16,779 nucleotides of DNA, from NCBI GenBank assembly GCA_028703745.1, contig JAQVME010000008.1, positions 1 through 16,779 of the forward strand. The letters are read 5' to 3'. Below are positions 1 through 6,000 of the stretch, piece by piece; position 1 is the first letter of the stretch, and the number at the start of each line of letters is the position of its first letter. A model generated the notes under the pieces. The model ran no database searches and was not told the DNA's origin. It was given only the letters and a program-made list of their open reading frames with translations. The translations under genes and the position numbers were made by a program. This stretch comes from Clostridia bacterium (lineage in GTDB: Bacteria > Bacillota > Clostridia > Christensenellales > DTU072).

Positions 1-86
1 CTTTCATTTACAAGGATTATGCCTGCGTTGCAATGACATTTCAGATTATGTTGGCAGTTGCTGGTAGTACATTTTAATTGCAGCAT
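1..86 (-). CDS. DUF1540-type small cysteine-rich protein, partial (N-terminus only)
   Basis: The minus strand opens with ATG at 86-84 and stays open for 28 codons to the window edge. The ribosome binding site AAAGGAG lies at 102-96, 9 nt before the ATG, which supports this start. The peptide begins MLQLKCTTSNCQHNLKCHCN and continues AGIILVNE. Cysteines at 6, 11, 17 and 19 and the order C-x4-C-x2-N-...-C-x-A-x-I-x-V match the DUF1540 pattern of short metal-binding-like proteins found mainly in Clostridia and Bacilli. The function of the family is not established; the cysteines suggest zinc or another metal. Only the N-terminal part is inside the window, so length and any second repeat are unknown. 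The gene is divergent from rplI and has a candidate sporulation-type promoter. The family call comes from pattern memory, not a search. Confidence 0.72.
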   Translation of the reverse strand, partial: MLQLKCTTSNCQHNLKCHCNAGIILVNE

Positions 87-110
87 AGATGTTTTCTCCT
101 TTTGTGTTGT

Positions 111-139
111 TAGTATGGCAAAACCTTTTTATTCAATTC
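111..139 (-). promoter_or_regulatory. Candidate sigma-G-like promoter for the DUF1540 gene
   Basis: On the minus strand, GAATT (139-135) is followed after 17 nt by CATACTA (117-111). CATACTA fits the -10 consensus of forespore sigma-G promoters (CATNNTA), and GAATT matches four of five positions of the GHATR -35. Transcription would start near 104, just before the AAAGGAG ribosome binding site. A sigma-A reading (TTGAAT at 136-131, 15 nt, TACTAA at 115-110) has a poor spacer. The assignment is an inference; nothing else in the window shows that the organism sporulates. Confidence 0.4.
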
Positions 140-144
140 ATAAA

Positions 145-173
145 TTGACTTTCGTCTGATAATGGGTTATGAT
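145..173 (+). promoter_or_regulatory. Sigma-A promoter of rplI
   Basis: TTGACT (145-150) and TATGAT (168-173) are separated by exactly 17 nt and fit the vegetative consensus well. Transcription would start near 180, giving a leader of about 22 nt that holds the ribosome binding site AAGGAG (187-192). The -35 box lies only a few bases from the -35 box of the divergent DUF1540 promoter, so two polymerases could not easily occupy both. The short leader leaves no room for a riboswitch or structured attenuator. Confidence 0.8.
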
Positions 174-201
174 AAAATCGTAAAAAAAGGAGTGTGCGGA
201 T

Positions 202-645
202 ATGAAGATAGTTTTATTACAGGATTTCAAGAGCCTCGGAGCGGCAGGCGACATAGTAGAGGTCAACGACGGCTACGCCAAGAATTTCCTCATCCCCAAA
301 AAGCTGGCTAGCGAAGCTACGAGGAGCATAATCAACGAGCACGAACAGCGCGTGGAGAAGGAAAAAAGGCAGAAAGAAAAGGAAAGACAGCAGGCATTGG
401 AGCTCAAGCAGACCATAAGCACGAAGACCGTCGAGGTCGCCGTAAAATGCGGCGAGGGCAAGATGTACGGCAGCGTCACCGCGCAGGACATAGCCAAAGG
501 TCTGGCAAAGCAGGGCATTGAGATTGATAAGAGAAAAATCACAATACCCGAGCCCATAAAACAGTTGGGAGAGCACATCGTCGAGGTATGGCTCTACAAA
601 GAGACCACCGTCAAGATGAAAATCAACGTCGTAAAAGAGCAATAA
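202..645 (+). CDS. rplI: 50S ribosomal protein bL9
   Basis: This encodes bL9, a large-subunit protein that binds 23S rRNA near the L1 stalk and helps keep the reading frame. The 147-residue product has the usual family length (about 148-150). Residues 1-40 hold the N-terminal signature, with GDIVEVNDGYAKNFLIPKKL at about 16-35. A charged helix (about 42-75, rich in K, E, R and Q) connects to the C-terminal rRNA-binding domain at about 78-147. The start at 202 has AAGGAG 9 nt upstream and a strong promoter ending at 173. In many bacteria rplI follows rpsF-ssb-rpsR and often precedes dnaB. Here it has its own promoter, a DUF1540 gene diverges from it, and a metallopeptidase gene follows 73 nt later. 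No clear Rho-independent terminator follows it. Confidence 0.98.
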   Translation: MKIVLLQDFKSLGAAGDIVEVNDGYAKNFLIPKKLASEATRSIINEHEQRVEKEKRQKEKERQQALELKQTISTKTVEVAVKCGEGKMYGSVTAQDIAKGLAKQGIEIDKRKITIPEPIKQLGEHIVEVWLYKETTVKMKINVVKEQ

Positions 646-653
646 TTTTCTTA

Positions 654-681
654 TTGCGCGGACGCGGCGCTCCGATAAAAT
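654..681 (+). promoter_or_regulatory. Possible sigma-A promoter of the YugP-type peptidase gene
   Basis: TTGCGC (654-659) is followed after 16 nt by TAAAAT (676-681) in the 73-nt gap between rplI and the peptidase gene. The match to consensus is moderate. The peptidase could instead be read through from the rplI promoter, because no strong terminator is visible between the genes. Confidence 0.35.
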
Positions 682-718
682 AGCGCTAAGTTGCATATAC
701 TACTGATACAAGGACAAA

Positions 719-1432
719 ATGTTACAAACGTTTGATATAGTTTATTATATAGCTTCAGCCTTGCTGTTGCCTATGATAATTTACTCATTTTATGTGAGCT
801 ATAAGGTCAATAAAACCTTCAGGGATTTTGCAGGTGTTTTTTCGCATTCAGGTTTGACGGCAGCCGAGGTGGCGCAGAGTATGCTGGAGCGAGCCGGTAT
901 CAACGATGTCTCCGTCGAAAGAGTGAACGGCAACCTGACCGACCATTATAACCCCAAGGACAAGACTGTATACTTGTCGGACAGCGTGTATACTTCGTCC
1001 TCTGTTGCGGCGATAGGCGTTGCCGCGCACGAAACCGGACACGCAGTGCAGCACAGCACGGGCTATGCTCCGTTGAAGATAAGGACGGCTATTGTGCCTT
1101 TTGCAAACGTCGGCTCCAGACTTGCCATACCCCTAATTATTGTCGGAGCAGTGCTGGGTGTTTCTACGCTGGCGGGCATATATCTGGTTTATGTGGGTAT
1201 TGCGTTCTATGCCTTAACAACGCTGTTTATGCTTGTCACTCTACCTGTGGAATTCAACGCAAGCCGAAGAGCAAAGAAGATGCTTTATGAGACAGGCATT
1301 CTGCAACGCGACGAAATAGACATGGCTGACGCCGTGCTTTCCGCCGCGGCGAAAACCTATGTGGCTTCCTTCGCGGTGTCTTTGCTCTATCTCATAAGAT
1401 TTATGGGGATATTTTTGAGAAGAAGGAGATAA
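719..1432 (+). CDS. yugP: YugP-family membrane zinc metallopeptidase
   Basis: The 237-residue protein matches the neutral zinc metallopeptidase family typified by Bacillus subtilis YugP (PF04298). The zinc motif HETGH lies at 104-108 (His104, Glu105 and His108), and the likely third ligand is Glu178 in LPVEFNASRRA, after two membrane segments. Hydrophobic segments are at about 5-27, 131-151, 153-175 and 212-232, so the catalytic site should sit next to the membrane. The C-terminus is basic (RRRR). The substrate is unknown; a role in membrane-protein processing or quality control is only inferred. ATG at 719 is preceded by AGGA at 711-714, a short spacing. The stop codon ends at 1432 and directly abuts the stop of the convergent ispDF gene, leaving no intergenic base. 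The family call is secure, the role is not. Confidence 0.93.
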   Translation: MLQTFDIVYYIASALLLPMIIYSFYVSYKVNKTFRDFAGVFSHSGLTAAEVAQSMLERAGINDVSVERVNGNLTDHYNPKDKTVYLSDSVYTSSSVAAIGVAAHETGHAVQHSTGYAPLKIRTAIVPFANVGSRLAIPLIIVGAVLGVSTLAGIYLVYVGIAFYALTTLFMLVTLPVEFNASRRAKKMLYETGILQRDEIDMADAVLSAAAKTYVASFAVSLLYLIRFMGIFLRRRR

Positions 1433-2521
1433 TCAGCAGCAGCTGCAAACGGTATAGGCGGCAATGGCTTCACCTTTTCCGATAATGCCCGTACGCTCAG
1501 TCGTCGTGGCGCTTATGGAAACGGAGGAGCTTTTTATTTTTAGCGCGTTCGCGATATTGTCTGCCATCCCGGGGATATATCCCGCAAGTTTTGGCTTTTC
1601 GGCGAGTATGACGCTGCTTATGTTGTTGATTTTTATATTTTTCTGTGCCAGAATCTCGGCAACCTTGCCTAACAAAATAAGCGAAGAAATGCCCTTGTAC
1701 TGTTTGTCTGTGTCGGGGAATTGGCAACCTATGTCTCTTTCGCCGGCGGCGGAGAGCAGGGCGTCCATTATTGAATGCACAAGCGCGTCACCGTCGGAAT
1801 GCGCGACAAGACCTTTGTCGAAAGGAATGACGACGCCGCCCAGCGTCAGAGGCAAGCCCTCTTCAAGACGGTGGAGGTCGAAGCCGTTGCCTACTCGGGC
1901 GTTTATGCCCAGCAAATCGTTGTCAAAAGTTATTTTTTTGTTGCTTTCCTCGCCCTCGATAGTGTGAACCGTGAAGAATTTTGCGAACAGCTGGCTGTCG
2001 TCGGTAAAGCTTTCTTTGCCGATGTCGGCGTAGGCGCGCCGCAACTTCTCGCCGTCAAAGCCCTGAGGGGTCTGCGCCAGACAAAAGTTCTCCCTGTCGG
2101 GAAAGTTTGTCAGCGTGTCTGATTCTTTCTTTCGTATGCTGTCGGACAGCGGAAGAATAGGTACCGCCGAACCGTATTTCACCGTGCTTTCTATTACTTT
2201 ACGTATAAGTGAGGCGCTGACAAAAGGCCGCGCGCCGTCGTGCACCAGCACAATGTCTGCGACGGAAATATTGAGAGCCGCGGCAACCGACAGCGTGCGC
2301 GTGGCTCCGCCGGCAACGAATACGAATTTTTCGTCGAATGAAAGCTGCGCAATAATGTTTTCGTCGCTTGTGACGATTATTATTCTGTCTATTTCCTTAA
2401 CGGAAAGAAAGGTCAGAGCGGTCCTGACTATCAGCGGAGATGCGCCCAACTCATAAAGCAGCTTGTTGGCGCTCATGCGGCGGCTCTGCCCTGCGGCTAC
2501 GATTACGGCGTCAACGGTCAT
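1433..2521 (-). CDS. ispDF: Bifunctional IspD/IspF (MEP isoprenoid pathway)
   Basis: One 362-residue polypeptide carries two enzymes of the non-mevalonate isoprenoid pathway. Residues 1 to about 207 are IspD, which couples CTP to methylerythritol phosphate: the nucleotide-binding AAGQSRRM at 9-16 with Lys20, DGARPF at 95-100, and AQTPQGF at about 149-155. Residues about 208-362 are IspF, which makes the cyclic diphosphate: GFDLH with Asp215 and His217 as metal ligands, AHSDGD with His251, FPDTD at 268-272, and ATTTERTG at about 349-355. All key residues are present, so both activities look intact; IspE acts between them and is not in this window. I chose ATG at 2521, with GGAG at 2531-2528, over an in-frame TTG at 2533. 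The gene overlaps the end of rqcP by 11 nt, suggesting coupled translation. It ends flush against the convergent peptidase gene. Confidence 0.96.
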   Translation of the reverse strand: MTVDAVIVAAGQSRRMSANKLLYELGASPLIVRTALTFLSVKEIDRIIIVTSDENIIAQLSFDEKFVFVAGGATRTLSVAAALNISVADIVLVHDGARPFVSASLIRKVIESTVKYGSAVPILPLSDSIRKKESDTLTNFPDRENFCLAQTPQGFDGEKLRRAYADIGKESFTDDSQLFAKFFTVHTIEGEESNKKITFDNDLLGINARVGNGFDLHRLEEGLPLTLGGVVIPFDKGLVAHSDGDALVHSIMDALLSAAGERDIGCQFPDTDKQYKGISSLILLGKVAEILAQKNIKINNISSVILAEKPKLAGYIPGMADNIANALKIKSSSVSISATTTERTGIIGKGEAIAAYTVCSCC

Positions 2522-2771
2522 TTCCGTCTCCAATCAGCTCGAATAGCTGCGAAGACTCGTTCTTTGGCACGTTGCCTCCGGGTACGTTCAGTATCCTAAA
2601 GGTATACGTTTTGTCGCCGAAACGCACGGAAACGATGTCCCCGGGCTTTACTTCCTTTGAAGGCTTGGCGTCCTTGCCGTTCACGGTCACCCGGTCACCC
2701 GAGCATGCCTCGTTTGCTACCGTACGCCTTTTTATTATTCTTGCCACCTTTAAAAATTTATCTAGTCTCAT
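2511..2771 (-). CDS. rqcP: S4-domain ribosome quality control protein RqcP
   Basis: The 86-residue protein is an S4-type RNA-binding domain of the Hsp15/YabO group. It begins MRLDKFLKVARIIKRRTVAN, followed by the S4 core with G-x-V-x-V-N-G (25-32) and KPGDIVSVRFGDK (about 42-54). In B. subtilis, RqcP binds stalled 50S-peptidyl-tRNA complexes with RqcH and helps C-terminal alanine tailing of the stuck peptide. The C-terminal stretch from about residue 65 is polar and variable. No Shine-Dalgarno sequence precedes ATG 2771, and the proximal promoter predicts a leader of about 5 nt, so initiation may be nearly leaderless. The TGA stop (2513-2511) overlaps the start of ispDF. E. coli-type Hsp15 is the alternative name for the same fold; sequence and lineage favour RqcP. 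Confidence 0.9.
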   Translation of the reverse strand: MRLDKFLKVARIIKRRTVANEACSGDRVTVNGKDAKPSKEVKPGDIVSVRFGDKTYTFRILNVPGGNVPKNESSQLFELIGDGNDR

Positions 2772-2782
2772 AAATTTAGTTT

Positions 2783-2811
2783 ATCATAACCCCGCAAGTA
2801 TTTCTACTAAA
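2783..2811 (-). promoter_or_regulatory. Proximal promoter of rqcP-ispDF
   Basis: On the minus strand TTTAGT (2811-2806) and TATGAT (2788-2783) are spaced by 17 nt. Transcription would begin near 2776, only about 5 nt before the rqcP ATG. The -10 region shares the 13-mer GGGTTATGATAAA (2792-2780) with the rplI promoter (164-176). Confidence 0.5.
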
Positions 2812-2846
2812 AAAGCCAAAAGATGGGCGTTTTTCGTCGAAAAAAA

Positions 2847-2877
2847 ATTATGTTTTAACCCGTCAGTGTTTTGTCAA
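2847..2877 (-). promoter_or_regulatory. Possible distal promoter of rqcP-ispDF
   Basis: A perfect -35 box TTGACA (2877-2872) on the minus strand is followed by ACATAA (18 nt) or CATAAT (19 nt, 2852-2847). The spacer is longer than ideal. It would give a leader of about 70 nt containing the weak hairpin at 2834-2809. Confidence 0.35.
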
Positions 2878-2919
2878 TAATCTAATTTAAGTATTTTAAC
2901 AGAAAAAGGTATTTTTCAT

Positions 2920-2948
2920 TTGACTTAGTTGACTTGGTGTATTATAAT
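2920..2948 (+). promoter_or_regulatory. rpoB promoter 1 (sigma-A)
   Basis: TTGACT (2920-2925), a 17-nt spacer and a perfect TATAAT (2943-2948). Transcription would start near 2955. It is interleaved with promoter 2, which lies 8-9 bp downstream. Confidence 0.85.
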
Positions 2949-2956
2949 GCTATAAT
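2929..2956 (+). promoter_or_regulatory. rpoB promoter 2 (sigma-A), interleaved with promoter 1
   Basis: TTGACT (2929-2934), a 16-nt spacer and a second perfect TATAAT (2951-2956). Transcription would start near 2963, giving a leader of about 130 nt. Both boxes look like short direct duplications of those of promoter 1. Confidence 0.8.
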
Positions 2957-2978
2957 GTCTACTTATACGATACTTTTT

Positions 2979-3014
2979 CCTTAACCCGAAAATGCAAAAG
3001 TTCTCGGGGTAGGG
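2979..3014 (+). promoter_or_regulatory. Hairpin in the rpoB 5' leader
   Basis: The arms CCTTAACCCGA (2979-2989) and TCGGGGTAGGG (3004-3014) can pair over 11 positions with one A-G mismatch and one T-G (U-G in RNA) wobble, around a 14-nt loop. No T-run follows directly, so it is not a standard terminator. A weaker stem (3020-3024 with 3033-3037) and a T-run at 3055-3059 lie further downstream. It may be a regulatory or stabilising leader element of the polymerase mRNA; I do not recognise a known family. Confidence 0.4.
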
Positions 3015-3091
3015 GATTATTGCCGTCTATAAGGCGACGAAACGTATCCAAGCAATTTTTATTCAGATTATATTTCAAAAGGAGCAAACGC

Positions 3092-6000
3092 ATGTCTCAA
3101 AAAATTCACAAGATTAAGTGCGGCAATACCGACAGATGGAGTTTCAGCCAAATTAAACCCATTCTCGATATGCCGTATCTTATTGAAGTCCAGAAAAATT
3201 CCTACGAAAAGTTTGTTAATGAAGGAATAAGAGAAGTTTTTGACGATTTCTCTCCCATAGCCGACTACAGCGGCAAGATGGAGCTTGAATTCCTCGAACA
3301 TTCTCTTGAAGGGAACTGTAAGTACTCAGTGAAAGAATGTAAGGATAGGGATATCACCTTCACGTCGCCCTTAAAAGTAAAAGTAAGATTGACGATAAAA
3401 GAGACCGGAGAGATGAAGGAGCAAAACGTTTTCATGGGGGATTTCCCCAAAATGACGGAGAAAGGCACTTTTATTATCAACGGAGCCGAAAGAGTCGTCG
3501 TTTCCCAGCTTGTCAGAAGCCCCGGCGTTTATACGAAGGGCGCGGGGGACAAGAATGGAGTAATGAGATACGACACTACTGTTATACCGAACAGAGGCGC
3601 ATGGCTGGAATTCGAGCAGGATGCCAACAATGTGCTGTCCGTTAGAGTCGACAGAAACCGCAAAATAACCTCTACCATACTCTTGAGAGCGCTCGGCTAC
3701 GGCACCAACGATGATTTATTTGCTCTTTTTGATAATGATGAGATGATAGTAACCACCGCCCAAAAGGACGGCGACATAATCTCCACTGAAGCGGCGAAGA
3801 TAGAAGTCTACAGAAAGCTCAAGCCGGGCGAGGTGCCCACCTCCAACGGTGTGGACGTGCTGCTGAGCAACATCTTCTTCGACTCGAGAAGGTACGACCT
3901 CTCCAGAGTCGGCAGATACAAATTCAACAAAAAACTTTCGCTTGCCGAAAGGATAGAGAAACAGATACTCTCAAGAGACGTTATTGCCGACGGCGAAATC
4001 CTCGCCGAAAAAGGTGAGGAGGTCTCCAAGGAAAAGGCCAAAGAAATCCAAGACAGCGGCATAAATGTCGTATACATCGTCACTCCCGACGAGAAGGAAT
4101 ACAAAGTCATCGGCAACAACACCGTTGATCTTGCAAAATACGTTGACTGCAACCCCAAGGAACTCGGAATACTCGAGAACGTATATTATCCCGCGCTATT
4201 ACCTCTTCTTGAGACCTATGGCGGAGATACGGAAGCCATGAAAACCGCCATAAAAGAAAATGTGGACAATCTGGTTTTGAAGCATATTTCCGTCGACGAT
4301 ATCGTAGCTTCTGTATCCTACAATCTCGGAATGAAATTCGGCTTTAATCCTGTGGACAATATCGATCACCTCTCGAACAGAAGGGTGCGTTCGGTGGGAG
4401 AGCTGTTGCAGAATCAGTTCAGAATTGGTATTGCCAGACTTGAGAGAGTCGTCAGGGAAAGAATGAGCATAGCTCAGGAGCCCACCGAAATTACTCCTCA
4501 GTCGCTCATAAACATCCGTCCTGTTTCCAGCGCAATTAGAGAATTCTTCGGAAGCTCTCAGCTTTCGCAGTTTATGGACCAGCCCAACCCAATAGCAGAG
4601 CTGACCCACAAAAGGAAGCTTTCAGCCCTCGGGCCCGGCGGTCTGAACAGAGAAAGAGCCGGCTTTGAGGTTCGTGACGTTCACCACTCGCATTACGGCA
4701 GAATGTGCCCCATAGAGACTCCGGAAGGACAGAACATCGGTCTTATCACCTCGCTGAGCACGTACGCAAAAATCAACGAGTACGGCTTCATAGAGGCTCC
4801 CTACCGTCTTGTTAATAAGAAGCTTGGCATAGTGACCGAGAAGGTAGAGTACCTTACGGCGGACGAGGAAGACAAATATATCATTGCGCAGGCAAACGAG
4901 CCGTTGAACGAGGAAGGCAAATTTGTTAACGACAGAGTTACTTGCCGTTACCGCGACTTCATAAAAGAGTATGCCGCCGCAAAGGTCGACTATATGGACG
5001 TTGACCCGAAACAGCTTGTTTCCGTGGCGACCAGCCTTATCCCCTTCCTTGAAAACGACGACGCCAACCGCGCGCTGATGGGCTCGAACATGCAACGGCA
5101 GGCAGTGCCTCTTCTCTGCCCGGAAGCTCCGATTATCGGAACGGGTATGGAGCACAAAGTGGCTTACGATTCCGGTGTTTGCGTGCTAGCTAAGAATAGC
5201 GGCACTATCGCCAGGGTAGTTGCCGACGAAATCGTCATAAAGAGAGACGACAACGGTGAGCTGGATTATTATTCAATTCAGAAGTTTGTGCGCTCCAATC
5301 AAGGCACCTGTATCAATCAGAAGCCCATCGTAAACAAGGGCGACAAAATAAACAAAGGCGACATCATTGCCGACGGTCCTTCAATCGAAAACGGTGAGCT
5401 GGCGCTGGGACGCAACATTCTCATAGGATTTATGACCTGGGAGGGTTACAACTATGAGGACGCTATATTGATTAGTGAGGAACTCGTAAAGAAAGATGTA
5501 TTTACTTCCATTCATATCGAGGAGTACGAGCTTGAATCCCGCGACACAAAGCTGGGCGAGGAACAGATTACCAGAGATATCCCCAACGTTAGCGAGGACT
5601 TGCTGAAGTACCTTGACGAGGAAGGCATAGTAATGGTCGGCGCAGAGGTGCGTTCGGGCGACTATCTTGTGGGCAAGGTTACCCCCAAGGGCGAAACCGA
5701 GCTTACCCCCGAAGAAAGACTGCTCAGGGCGATTTTCGGCGAAAAGGCGAGAGAAGTCAGAGACGTTTCGTTGAAGGTACCTCACGGCGAGGGCGGCACG
5801 GTAGTAGACGTCAAGGTCTTCACCCGCGAAAATAAAGACGAGCTCGAACCCGGCGTAAACAAACTTGTGAGAGTATATATCGCGCAGAAGAGAAAAATTT
5901 CTGTCGGCGACAAAATGGCGGGACGCCACGGCAACAAGGGTGTTATTTCCAGAGTACTACCCAGAGAGGATATGCCTTTCCTTGCCGACGGCACACCGCT

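Larger units (their letters stand above)
2772..3091. other. Divergent control region between rqcP and rpoB (320 bp, no gene)
   Basis: This AT-rich gap holds no credible gene on either strand. It contains two candidate minus-strand promoters for rqcP, two interleaved plus-strand promoters for rpoB, and the rpoB leader with a long hairpin. A weak inverted element at 2809-2834 (A-run, GCC, 8-nt loop, GGC, one bulged G, T-run) is roughly symmetric and could act as a poor terminator or attenuator in either direction. In the minus direction it would lie between the two rqcP promoters. A perfect short palindrome TTTTTCGTCGAAAAA at about 2830-2844 has too small a loop to be convincing. Confidence 0.7.

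Noticed and set aside
639..657. Inverted repeat GCAATAA-TTTTC-TTATTGC at the rplI stop as a terminator
   Set aside because: It is AT-rich and followed by GC-rich sequence without a T-run, so Rho-independent termination is unlikely.
2522..2533. TTG start four codons upstream for ispDF
   Set aside because: The GGAG at 2531-2528 fits the ATG at 2521; the upstream TTG would place the ribosome binding site inside the coding region.
2440..2880. 146-codon plus-strand frame across rqcP and the control region
   Set aside because: It is antisense to rqcP, runs into AT-rich promoter DNA and encodes no recognisable protein.
3020..3091. TTG-initiated 24-residue extension of RpoB
   Set aside because: The ATG at 3092 has a strong AAAGGAG at proper distance and gives the normal RpoB N-terminus; the extension lies in a structured leader and resembles no RpoB.
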